This document shows positions 1 to 7,083 of a stretch of DNA of 7,173 nt, one piece after another. Under the pieces are notes generated by a model, which worked only from the letters and a program-made list of their open reading frames with translations, was not told the origin of the DNA and searched no databases. Numbering within the stretch: the first letter of the stretch is position 1; the number at the start of each line of letters is the position of its first letter. Source of the stretch: Desulfobulbaceae bacterium (GTDB lineage Bacteria > Desulfobacterota > Desulfobulbia > Desulfobulbales > SURF-16); contig JANTGB010000113.1 of the NCBI GenBank assembly GCA_024763115.1, positions 1-7,173 on the forward strand, given 5' to 3'. Made by a program: the position numbers and the translations under genes.

Positions 1-95
1 GTGCCGTAGATTTTTGTGATCAGGGCGGCGCAGCGTATTAGTCATACGTAAGCCGGACTGATCGCGGAAATATGCGGTGCCCTGTGAGCAGTTAC
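1..95 (+). repeat. 80-nt imperfect hairpin element plus conserved tail, left copy
   Basis: Positions i and 81-i pair. Over the outer 29 positions 26 pair: 20 Watson-Crick and 6 G.T (pairs 2, 3, 7, 14, 15, 17). The mismatches are at 9, 24 and 25. An interior loop follows, then a 5-bp apical stem (34-38 with 44-48) with a 5-nt loop. The tail GTGAGCAGTTAC lies at 84-95. The right end of the window carries a homologous element on the opposite strand with the same length, register, outer bases (GTGCC at the start, GGTGC at the close) and G-A mismatch at pair 9. All six wobbles are G.T when read on the plus strand, which suggests that this strand folds as RNA or single-stranded DNA. The element lies 110 nt upstream of the first kinase, in its sense orientation. 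I do not recognise a named family; it could be an intergenic structured repeat, a MITE-like relic or a non-coding RNA. The structure is directly visible; the function is unknown. Confidence 0.72.
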
Positions 96-128
96 AAAAT
101 ATCATAATAAGCGGCAGCGGCAGCCATT

Positions 129-157
129 TTGATCCCGGAATAGTTAATTCATTTATC
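129..157 (+). promoter_or_regulatory. Weak sigma70-like promoter candidate for the Cache-domain kinase
   Basis: TTGATC at 129-134 and TTTATC at 152-157 are separated by 17 nt. The -35 matches consensus at four of six positions and the -10 at only three. Other AT-rich -10 choices exist nearby. The position, about 50 nt before the kinase start, is reasonable, but the match is poor. Confidence 0.22.
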
Positions 158-171
158 CGAATCGAGGATAT

Positions 172-192
172 ATGGATTACCGTCAAGGATAA
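172..192 (+). CDS. Possible six-codon leader ORF in frame with the downstream kinase
   Basis: An ATG at 172 is preceded by GAGGA at 164-168, with only 3 nt between them, and encodes MDYRQG before a TAA at 190-192. It is in the same reading frame as the kinase ATG at 205, which itself lacks a Shine-Dalgarno at normal spacing: the nearest, AAGGA at 185-189, is 15 nt away and lies inside this ORF. The ORF could be a leader that couples translation to the kinase by reinitiation. It could also be the original kinase start, cut off by a nonsense codon, or chance. Six codons give no coding statistics, so the call rests only on the ribosome-binding site and the frame. Confidence 0.25.
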   Translation: MDYRQG

Positions 193-204
193 ATTTTCCA
201 ATTA

Positions 205-3200
205 ATGCTTTTAATGGAACTACCTGATATAAAACAAACTGCCGCAAAATCCACTACGGCTATAGTCCTCTTCCTCGCACTTCTTATTTTCTTATTCTTT
301 TTATTTATATATCAACAAAACAAAGAACAAACTTATGAAGCTGAAATTGCTCTCTATCAACGTTTCCTGGCTGTTGAAGCGGAATCTTTAAATTATCATT
401 TCAGGCATCTCCAGGGAATAACGCGAATGATGGCCCAAAACAACATTATTCGTCAAATATTATGCCCTGAGCTGGAAAACAGTAAGACAGCAGGCAGCCC
501 TGGTCTTCATGTCCGAACAATAAACAGCAATTTAGGCCGCATAGCGGAAATAGCGGATATTTCCGCCGCCTATATCATGGATATTAATGGGCGGTGTGTT
601 TTATCAAGCAACAGTAATTTTATCGGCAAAAATTATCTTCTCCGGCCCTATTTCAAACAGGCTGTCACCCAAGGATCAGGGTTGTATGCAGCCCAGGGAG
701 TTACCAGTAAAAAAACAGGCATCTATTATTCCGAGGCCATCAAAATTGATGGCCGGAACATTGGTGTGGCTACCCTGAAATTTTCGCCTACTTTTTTTCA
801 TGTAGCCCCCCTGCCTTCTTTTAGAGAAAGTTCAAGCGGTAAAAATGGTGAAATTGTTGCCCTGGCTTTAAGTGACGGCATCGTTATCCGGCCTTACTCT
901 TCCTCGCTATACTGCGTTGCGCCCTTAAGCGATGAGCAGAAAACGATTATCGCCTCCAGCAGACAATTTCCCCTGGACAGCATTGTTGACATGGAATTTT
1001 CCAGTAAGACCTGGAAGCAGTTAAAGGAAACAGGCTTCAGCCCGGCAGTAAAAAAATCCACCCTGGAAAAATATTTTACTTTCATGACTCCGCTTCTGGA
1101 TCAAGACCTTTACCTGCTCCATATAATTCCCATCGACAAATTTAATGAAGACTATACGCCTCTGGGACAGAGTCAGATTCTTGTCCTGAACATCCTCTAT
1201 TTACTTACCGCGATACTGCTGGCTGCCATTATTACTCTTGCAGTTCATCACCGTAAGTTTCGACAGATATCCACTGAACTGCTTGAAGAGCAGCAGGAAC
1301 ATACCCAGGCCATGGGTCTCTATCAATCAATTATTGATGGCGCGCCTATCGGATTCTGGCAGATCGATCCAAACGACAGGACCATTAAAATGGTAAATAC
1401 GGCCTTTTGTAAAATGGTGCAAATGCCGGAAAAAGATATTGTCGGCAGGCCGGTAGCTGATTTTTTTACAGACACGGCTTATGCCGACTTAAAGAAAAAT
1501 ATTCCCGGACGATGTGAAATGGATAGACTTATTTTTCAGAGTCAAATAAGGGGCCGGCAGGATGATTCAGTTATTTCAGTAATAATAAATTCCCAGCTTA
1601 TATATTCCCCAATAACCGGAAACAAACAGCGTTTTGCCTTTATTACCGATATAAGCCTTAATATTAAACAGGAAGAGAAATTAAACCTCATGTTGTCGGC
1701 CCTGGAGCAGAGCGCCGGCGCCATAGTGGTGACCGATAATAAAGGCACCATTGAATATGTCAACCAGGCCATGATCAATATCTCCGGCTATTCCCGGCAG
1801 GAATGCCTGGGGACAAATCCCAAGGTACTGAAATCAGGTACTCACGGGCCGGAATTTTATGAAGAAATGTGGGCCGTTCTGCTGGCCGGCAAAACCTGGA
1901 AGGGCCGAATTCACAACAAAAACAAGGCAGGAGGGTTTTACTGGGAGGAGGCGGTTGTTTCACCGGTTCTCAACAAGGAGGGGGAGATTACCCATTTTAT
2001 TGCCATCAAGACCGATATCTCCAGGCAGATTAAAATGGAAAAACAACTGCGTGAGGCCCTGGAGAAGGCAAACAGCGCCAACAAGGCAAAATCAAAATTT
2101 CTGGCCAACATGAGTCATGAAATACGAACTCCGATGAATGCCATAATCGGCATGAGCCGGCTTGCCCTGGATTCCGGACTGAGAGGCAGGGATTATCAAC
2201 TTATTGCCACCATTCACCTGGCTGCCAACAATTTACTGGAGCTTTTAAACGATATTCTTGACTTTTCCAAGATAGAAGCCGGTCAGCTTGAAATTGCCCC
2301 TCAGCCCTTTTCCCTGTTTGACTTTGTCAACTCTATTAAAAAAACCATGGATGGTCTGGCCCAGGACAAAAAAATCAATCTGGTTATTGACGCAGACAGA
2401 GAAAAATTGCCGGAATTTATTAAAGCTGATGAATTACGTCTCCGCCAGGTGGTTATAAATTTAATCAACAACGCTATTAAATTTACCAGTCATGGGACTG
2501 TTACTTTTAAACTCGGCTCTGAAGAATCAGAGACTGATAAGATTTTACTCTCTTTTGCCGTTATTGACACCGGTATTGGAATTGAGGATGACAAACAGGA
2601 GAAAATTTTTGCAAACTTCAGCCAGGCCGACAGTTCGACGAGCAGAGAATATGGCGGGACAGGCCTGGGACTATCGATCAGCAGGCAGCTGGTAGAGATG
2701 ATGGGCGGTGAAATCAAGCTCAAAAGTAAAATCGGCAAAGGTTCCACTTTCTCTTTTGTCCTGGCGGTTCCGGTTGTTCCTCTTGTAGATATGAAAAAAC
2801 AGCAGGAGGAAGAAAATGTTATAGTCCGCTATCTCAGGATTCTGGTTGTAGATGACAACAGCATGAATCTTGAGCTGGCCCGAATGATACTGGAACAATA
2901 TGATCATTGTGTAAGCCTGGCAGAGAATGCGATACAGGCTCTTGAACTTATTGCAGATAATAATTTTGATCTTATCTTCATGGATGTCCAGATGCCCGGC
3001 ATGGACGGCTTGACCGCTACCAGGGTTATTCGCAGGATTGAGCAGGGAAAGGCGGTTGATAAAGATATAGACGCAAATCTTGGCGAAAGGCTTAAAAACG
3101 GTTTATCCGACACTCACCAGTTCATTGTCGCCATGACGGCAAATGCCATAAAGGGGGATAAGGAGCAGTGCCTTGCCGCCGGCATGGATTATTATCTTAC

Positions 3201-3630
3201 CAAGCCCTTTTCTCCTAAAGATATAATTCAGGCCATAAATCATCTCGGTCTGACGGATGGCACCTGTCGAGCCGGAAAGGAACAAACTGATTCAACATAC
3301 TCCTCCCCGGAGAAAAACACGCGCCGGCAGGTGGTTGATTATCTGAAGTCAGCCAACATGCTTGATGAAGAACAAATAGAGGAGATTATGGCAAAGGCCG
3401 CCAAAAGTTTAAAGGAAAATTTTTCCTGGCTGGCTGAGGCAGTTGAATCTGAAAATCATGACGAGATACATAAGGCCGCCCATAAACTAAAGGGCAGCCT
3501 GCTTAATTTAGGCCTGAATGGACCGGCGGCGATGGCTGCGGAAATAGAAAAAGCCGGCCGGAATAAAGAAAAGATTTTCCGGCCGGAAAAGATAAAAATC
3601 TTCCGAGGAGAACTTGAATGGCTTTTTTAA
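205..3630 (+). CDS. Membrane-bound hybrid sensor histidine kinase (Cache-PAS-PAS-HisKA-HATPase-REC-HPt)
   Basis: This is a 1141-residue inner-membrane kinase predicted to autophosphorylate and run an internal His-Asp-His phosphorelay. TM1 spans about 16-36 and TM2 about 325-349, enclosing a periplasmic double-Cache sensor. Its motifs RPYFKQA, GVTSKKTG and IYYSEAI resemble the DctB C4-dicarboxylate sensor family, though the ligand cannot be read from sequence. Two PAS domains follow (about 372-488 and 493-610), with no HAMP domain. HisKA has MSHEIRTP with phospho-acceptor His638. HATPase shows the N box (Asn755/Asn756), DTGIGI from 788 and GGTGLGLS from 817. The receiver has Asp883/Asp884, phospho-acceptor Asp927, Thr978 and Lys1000, with an unusual insert at about 946-972. 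The C-terminal HPt has AHKLKGS with His1093, and the protein ends soon after it. ATG 205 is the first start after an in-frame TAA at 190-192; ATG 214 is an alternative. It converges on the second kinase. No output regulator is adjacent, so its final phosphate acceptor is unknown. Confidence 0.93.
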   Translation: MLLMELPDIKQTAAKSTTAIVLFLALLIFLFFLFIYQQNKEQTYEAEIALYQRFLAVEAESLNYHFRHLQGITRMMAQNNIIRQILCPELENSKTAGSPGLHVRTINSNLGRIAEIADISAAYIMDINGRCVLSSNSNFIGKNYLLRPYFKQAVTQGSGLYAAQGVTSKKTGIYYSEAIKIDGRNIGVATLKFSPTFFHVAPLPSFRESSSGKNGEIVALALSDGIVIRPYSSSLYCVAPLSDEQKTIIASSRQFPLDSIVDMEFSSKTWKQLKETGFSPAVKKSTLEKYFTFMTPLLDQDLYLLHIIPIDKFNEDYTPLGQSQILVLNILYLLTAILLAAIITLAVHHRKFRQISTELLEEQQEHTQAMGLYQSIIDGAPIGFWQIDPNDRTIKMVNTAFCKMVQMPEKDIVGRPVADFFTDTAYADLKKNIPGRCEMDRLIFQSQIRGRQDDSVISVIINSQLIYSPITGNKQRFAFITDISLNIKQEEKLNLMLSALEQSAGAIVVTDNKGTIEYVNQAMINISGYSRQECLGTNPKVLKSGTHGPEFYEEMWAVLLAGKTWKGRIHNKNKAGGFYWEEAVVSPVLNKEGEITHFIAIKTDISRQIKMEKQLREALEKANSANKAKSKFLANMSHEIRTPMNAIIGMSRLALDSGLRGRDYQLIATIHLAANNLLELLNDILDFSKIEAGQLEIAPQPFSLFDFVNSIKKTMDGLAQDKKINLVIDADREKLPEFIKADELRLRQVVINLINNAIKFTSHGTVTFKLGSEESETDKILLSFAVIDTGIGIEDDKQEKIFANFSQADSSTSREYGGTGLGLSISRQLVEMMGGEIKLKSKIGKGSTFSFVLAVPVVPLVDMKKQQEEENVIVRYLRILVVDDNSMNLELARMILEQYDHCVSLAENAIQALELIADNNFDLIFMDVQMPGMDGLTATRVIRRIEQGKAVDKDIDANLGERLKNGLSDTHQFIVAMTANAIKGDKEQCLAAGMDYYLTKPFSPKDIIQAINHLGLTDGTCRAGKEQTDSTYSSPEKNTRRQVVDYLKSANMLDEEQIEEIMAKAAKSLKENFSWLAEAVESENHDEIHKAAHKLKGSLLNLGLNGPAAMAAEIEKAGRNKEKIFRPEKIKIFRGELEWLF
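3548..3586 (-). terminator. Intrinsic terminator for the minus-strand kinase, inside the plus-strand kinase gene
   Basis: A perfect 10-bp stem (CCGGCCGGAA with TTCCGGCCGG, at 3577-3586 and 3554-3563) has a 13-nt loop. On the minus strand it is followed, after one C, by five T residues (3552-3548). No T run follows it on the plus strand, so it is directional. It lies about 200 nt past the stop of the minus-strand kinase and within the last codons of the plus-strand kinase (residues about 1117-1128). The second arm also lies in a self-palindrome at 3575-3590. Function is inferred from structure. Confidence 0.55.
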
Positions 3631-3644
3631 GGGCAGAGTGTTGA

Positions 3645-3733
3645 GTAAACGTTCACCGGAACCTCACGAAGTCTGCGCTTATCTCTTCACCCAATTTGCC
3701 CTGCTTACATAGCGCCGGTATGCCGCTCTCCGG
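3645..3733 (-). repeat. Diverged middle copy of the hairpin-plus-tail element
   Basis: Read on the minus strand, positions 3665-3645 match the right-hand element's tail region (7100-7080) at 18 of 21 bases, including GTGAACGTTTAC against GTGAACGCTTAC. Upstream of the tail, 3656-3733 is about 78 nt long and closes with CCGGAG against TTCCGG (six pairs including one wobble). A second helix, 3675-3682 with 3709-3715, has a single bulge. The body is otherwise poorly paired and has no clear primary similarity to the other two copies. The tail homology is solid; treating the body as the same hairpin family is tentative. It lies in the convergent gap, downstream of both kinases. Confidence 0.42.
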
Positions 3734-3760
3734 GGCGGCGATTACATTGCCGACCCGGAG
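3728..3760. other. GC-rich hairpin in the convergent intergenic gap
   Basis: Positions 3728-3739 pair with 3749-3760 at 11 of 12 positions, with one G-A mismatch at 3735/3753 and a 9-nt loop. Neither strand has a T run directly after it, so it is not a classical intrinsic terminator. It begins 24 nt beyond the minus-strand kinase stop and could block 3' exonucleases or aid termination of either convergent transcript. Part of it competes for bases with the middle repeat's fold. Confidence 0.45.
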
Positions 3761-3783
3761 TATTTGAATAGTTTCCCCTGATT

Positions 3784-6700
3784 TTAAAAGCCCAGCCTGC
3801 TTATTATTTTATTCACCCGGCTGCGAGCGGCAGGAAAATCCAGCTGCTGAAGAGCCTTATGGGCCAGCCTGATTTCTTCCTTTATTTCATCAAGATGGCC
3901 AATGCTTTTTATGATATCCGCCAAACATGCCTCAGCATCCAGATCATTGCCTGTCAGCAGATCAAGCAGCAGGTTTAACTTATTTTTGATTTCTTCCTGC
4001 TTGAATGATACCGGCGGTATATTGTTGCCCGGAATAATTTCCTCAGTCTGCCCGGCCAGCCTGCTGATTGATCGGCAGGCGGTTTCCAGTTCTTCCTGGA
4101 GCTGTTTTATTTGTTGCGGAGAAATTTTATTATTTCCTTTAATATTTTTTTCAATGTCAGAGGCGATTTTACTTACCTTATATATCGATAAATTAGCAGC
4201 CACGCCTTTCAGGTTATGAACTAAACGGTGAGCCGCCTCCAGGTGACCTTGCTCAACTGAACGATTTATCTCCTCAGGAACTCTCCGGTAGTCATTGGCA
4301 AATCCTTGCAAGAGCTGAAGAAGTAATTTTTTATTATTGTTCAGCCGTTTTTGTGCTTCAGTTATATTAATTCCGGGTAGCTCAGAGGATAGAGAACCAC
4401 TTTCAGTATAAGTTGACTTCCGGGGTTCCAGCTTGATCCATTGGGCCAGGACGGAAAAAAGGTCGTCCGGGACAATGGGCTTGGCCAGATAATCATCCAT
4501 ACCGGCCTCCATACATTTTTCCCGGTCGCTTTTCATGGCATGAGCAGTCATGGCAATAACAGGAAGTTTCCTGTCGGCAGCGGTGTGGCGGATAATCCTG
4601 GTTGCCTCAAGACCATCCATCTCCGGCATCTGGATATCCATAAGTATTGCGGCATATTTTTTCTGCTGGACGGCTTTTATCGCTTCCCTGCCGTTATTTG
4701 CCGTGTCTGCCTGGATTCCGAAACTGTCCAGTATTTCCAGGGCGACCTGCTGATTGATTTCATTATCCTCCACAAGCAGCACCAAAGCTCCGCGCAAAGT
4801 AGTATTTGTTTGTAGAATATGGTTGGTTTTTTTGTCGGTTAACGCCAATTGCTCTGAGCCGGGCCTGAATACGGCAGTAAAATAAAATGTGCTGCCCTTA
4901 CCCAGGGTGCTGGCAACCTTGATCTCACCACCCATCAGGTTAACCAGCTGTCTGCAGATAGTCAGTCCCAGCCCGGTGCCGCCATATTTTCTGGTGGTTG
5001 AATTGTCTGCCTGACTGAAGGCCGTGAACAGGTTGCTTATTTGTTCATCGCTGAGGCCGACACCGGTATCCGTGACTGAAACAAACAGGGTAATCAGGCC
5101 ATTATTTACATCAGACCGGTTTATTTCAACCGTAACCTCACCCTGATCGGTAAATTTCAGACTGTTGTTGACCAGGTTAATAATGATCTGTCCCAGGCGC
5201 AGGGGGTCGCCTTTGAGTTTATCCGGGACATCGTCGGCAACCGTAACAGTAAGTTTGATATTTTGTTTTCCAGCCTTTTCCGTGAACATTGAGCTTATAT
5301 TGGCCATGACGGAATGGAGGCTGAAATTAATATTTTCCAGTTCCAGTTTACCTGATTCGATTTTAGAAAAATCCAGGATATCATTGATGATACCCAGCAG
5401 AGTATTTCCGGCGTTGGCGATTATCTGCAGATAATTTTTTATTTTATCGTCCCTGTTGTGCGTCAGGGCCAGTCCGCTCAGGCCGATAATGGCATTCATC
5501 GGTGTTCTTATCTCATGACTCATGTTAGCCAGGAAACTGGATTTAGCCAGGCTGGCGGCCTGGGCCTGGTTTTCCGCCTTTTTCCTTTCCATGGCCTCCT
5601 GGCTTAACTCATAATTTGTCCGGCTCAGTTCCGCTGTCCGGGAAGCAACCCGATCTTCCAGTTCCAGGTTAAGTTCATTCAGCTTCCGGTTTGCCGCCAG
5701 CAGTTCGATGTTTTTTTCGTCGAGTTTAGCGTTGGCCTTTTTCAGGCAGACGGTATATTCAGCCTGTACCCTCTTTTTCTCTTCCTGGAGGAGATGGAAA
5801 CGATCGGCAAGGCTGATGGCCAGAAGCAATACCTCCCAGGCTGAACCGAATTGAGAACTCCATTTAGTGATAAAAATATTGGGCAGCAGGGCAAAGGTCT
5901 TGGCAGAGTAAATTACAATTGACAACAGGGAAACCGACCAGGCAACAGCATAATAAATGGCAGGCCGGTAACCGGTTAACATGATTTTTATGCCGCAGAA
6001 AATATGAACCGGCAGAGTAAAACAGAGGGCGGTTGCCAATTTGATGCTTAATGAATAACCGATAAAAAGCGAGATAATCATCCCGATTCCAGCCAGATAT
6101 TGCAGGAAACAGAGAATTTTGTCCGCCCTGGGTAATTTTTCCCCGGTGTCTAGAATTGAGCGGGTAAACAAGGCACCGAACATATAGGCGAAAAAGATAA
6201 AAAACGGTAAATTATTATTGGCCCACCATATACTGTCAGGCCAGAGATACTGAAAGGAAAAACCGTTCAGTGAAAGCTGAAAAAACAGAAAGCCCAGGAT
6301 AAAAAGGACATAGTATAAATAAATGATATCCCGGATGGATATGAAGAGAAAGAGATTGTAAAGAATCATAACAATGACGATGCCGAAATATATTCCCTGC
6401 ATCAGATGTTCAAGCGAGGTGGTCTTTACCAGGGCGGAAGGAGAGAGGAGAACAAGGGGCAGGTTTACGGAACTGGTTGTCCGGCAGAGCAGGTAACAGG
6501 TTATTTCTTTTTCCGGTTGCAGCGACACGGGAAAAACAAAGTTGGTATATTCAAGAATTCGTTGATGAAAAGGATAGTGGTCTCCAACAATAAATTTCCG
6601 CACATTGTTATTGTCATCCTGAATATACAATTCCACATGGTCAAGCATGGGATATTTCAACTCAATATAATAAGTGGCATCCTTCGGCAGGCTGCTTTTT

Positions 6701-7005
6701 ATCTTTATCCTGGCCCAGTAGGATGAGTTGGAAAAACCAAAGCCCGGGGCTTTTTCGCTGGATTGCTGAAAAAATTTTGCTGTTTCCGGATGGAGAATAT
6801 CATTTAAGGTTAATTTGCCGCTTTTATCCTCCAGGATGTCCATGCCGAGCCCCAGGATATACTCCTCTTTTTCCTGGGTAACAATAATTGTTTCAGCAGC
6901 CGAAACAGTAGAGATGAAAAAAGAAAACAGAACTGTCGGCAGGAGACAGGCATGAATGAAAAACAATAAATAAGGTTTGATTTTTCCGGCAGGATAAACA
7001 GACAA
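3784..7005 (-). CDS. Hybrid sensor histidine kinase with 7TMR-DISM sensor (DISMED2-7TM-HisKA-HATPase-REC-HPt)
   Basis: This 1073-residue membrane kinase begins with a signal peptide (hydrophobic core about 11-33, likely cleavage after VSA at 34-36). A periplasmic 7TMR-DISMED2 domain (about 45-190) has the typical SSYWARI and YPMLDHVELY patterns. Seven membrane helices follow (about 200-400), then a long coiled coil (about 405-480). HisKA has MSHEIRTP with His497. HATPase has N-box Asn613/Asn614, DTGVGL from 646 and GGTGLGLT from 675. The receiver has Glu746/Asp747, phospho-acceptor Asp790 and Lys842. The HPt has VHNLKG with His930. Residues about 993-1073 form an extra helical tail with a DFPAA motif and no obvious second phospho-histidine. 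The TTG start at 7005 is chosen because AAGGAA lies 5 nt upstream and because the next in-frame Met lies beyond the signal peptide. In the family, DISMED2 domains are thought to bind carbohydrate or related ligands; the ligand here is unknown. It shares a similar catalytic core with the convergent kinase but has a different sensor. Confidence 0.93.
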   Translation of the reverse strand: MSVYPAGKIKPYLLFFIHACLLPTVLFSFFISTVSAAETIIVTQEKEEYILGLGMDILEDKSGKLTLNDILHPETAKFFQQSSEKAPGFGFSNSSYWARIKIKSSLPKDATYYIELKYPMLDHVELYIQDDNNNVRKFIVGDHYPFHQRILEYTNFVFPVSLQPEKEITCYLLCRTTSSVNLPLVLLSPSALVKTTSLEHLMQGIYFGIVIVMILYNLFLFISIRDIIYLYYVLFILGFLFFQLSLNGFSFQYLWPDSIWWANNNLPFFIFFAYMFGALFTRSILDTGEKLPRADKILCFLQYLAGIGMIISLFIGYSLSIKLATALCFTLPVHIFCGIKIMLTGYRPAIYYAVAWSVSLLSIVIYSAKTFALLPNIFITKWSSQFGSAWEVLLLAISLADRFHLLQEEKKRVQAEYTVCLKKANAKLDEKNIELLAANRKLNELNLELEDRVASRTAELSRTNYELSQEAMERKKAENQAQAASLAKSSFLANMSHEIRTPMNAIIGLSGLALTHNRDDKIKNYLQIIANAGNTLLGIINDILDFSKIESGKLELENINFSLHSVMANISSMFTEKAGKQNIKLTVTVADDVPDKLKGDPLRLGQIIINLVNNSLKFTDQGEVTVEINRSDVNNGLITLFVSVTDTGVGLSDEQISNLFTAFSQADNSTTRKYGGTGLGLTICRQLVNLMGGEIKVASTLGKGSTFYFTAVFRPGSEQLALTDKKTNHILQTNTTLRGALVLLVEDNEINQQVALEILDSFGIQADTANNGREAIKAVQQKKYAAILMDIQMPEMDGLEATRIIRHTAADRKLPVIAMTAHAMKSDREKCMEAGMDDYLAKPIVPDDLFSVLAQWIKLEPRKSTYTESGSLSSELPGINITEAQKRLNNNKKLLLQLLQGFANDYRRVPEEINRSVEQGHLEAAHRLVHNLKGVAANLSIYKVSKIASDIEKNIKGNNKISPQQIKQLQEELETACRSISRLAGQTEEIIPGNNIPPVSFKQEEIKNKLNLLLDLLTGNDLDAEACLADIIKSIGHLDEIKEEIRLAHKALQQLDFPAARSRVNKIISRLGF

Positions 7006-7010
7006 TTTAT

Positions 7011-7016
7011 TTCCTT
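7011..7016 (-). promoter_or_regulatory. Ribosome-binding site deciding the TTG start
   Basis: AAGGAA on the minus strand ends 5 nt before the TTG at 7005. It is the best Shine-Dalgarno near the gene, and it supports a non-ATG start that keeps the signal peptide intact. Confidence 0.75.
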
Positions 7017-7042
7017 GTATACAGCTGGCTTGCTGGTATAAT
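7015..7042 (+). promoter_or_regulatory. Rightward extended -10 promoter candidate opposing the kinase promoter
   Basis: A perfect TATAAT at 7037-7042 is preceded by TGG, giving an extended -10. TTGTAT lies 16 nt upstream at 7015-7020 (three of six). It would start near 7049 and read out through the right-hand hairpin as antisense, or towards a gene beyond the window. Its -10 forms an inverted pair with the leftward TATAAT at 7054-7059. Confidence 0.3.
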
Positions 7043-7053
7043 CCGCTTTGGTT

Positions 7054-7083
7054 ATTATAAGAGCTGCAATGTAAACAACGTAA
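7054..7083 (-). promoter_or_regulatory. Promoter candidate for the 7TMR-DISM kinase
   Basis: A perfect TATAAT on the minus strand (7059-7054) would give a start near 7047 and a leader of about 40 nt. With 18-nt spacing the -35 would be TTACGT (7083-7078), a weak match. It overlaps the near-palindromic tail motif GTGAACGCTTAC (7091-7080) of the right-hand repeat, so a protein bound there could control this promoter. The -10 is visible; the -35 and regulation are inferred. Confidence 0.42.

Noticed and set aside
1..95. Integron attC site
   Set aside because: The imperfect hairpin with conserved outer ends and a conserved unpaired position recalls attC, but the core triplets expected at the ends (RYYYAAC and GTTRRRY) are missing and there is no integrase or cassette array.
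111..125. Short tandem repeat of GCGGCA
   Set aside because: Only about two and a half units, with no wider structure.
3728..3760. Bidirectional intrinsic terminator between the kinases
   Set aside because: The stem is strong, but neither strand has a U run after it, so it is reported only as a hairpin.
3902..4815. Plus-strand open frames opposite the DISM kinase
   Set aside because: They lie antisense to conserved HPt and receiver codons and encode no recognisable motif; they are shadows of the real gene.
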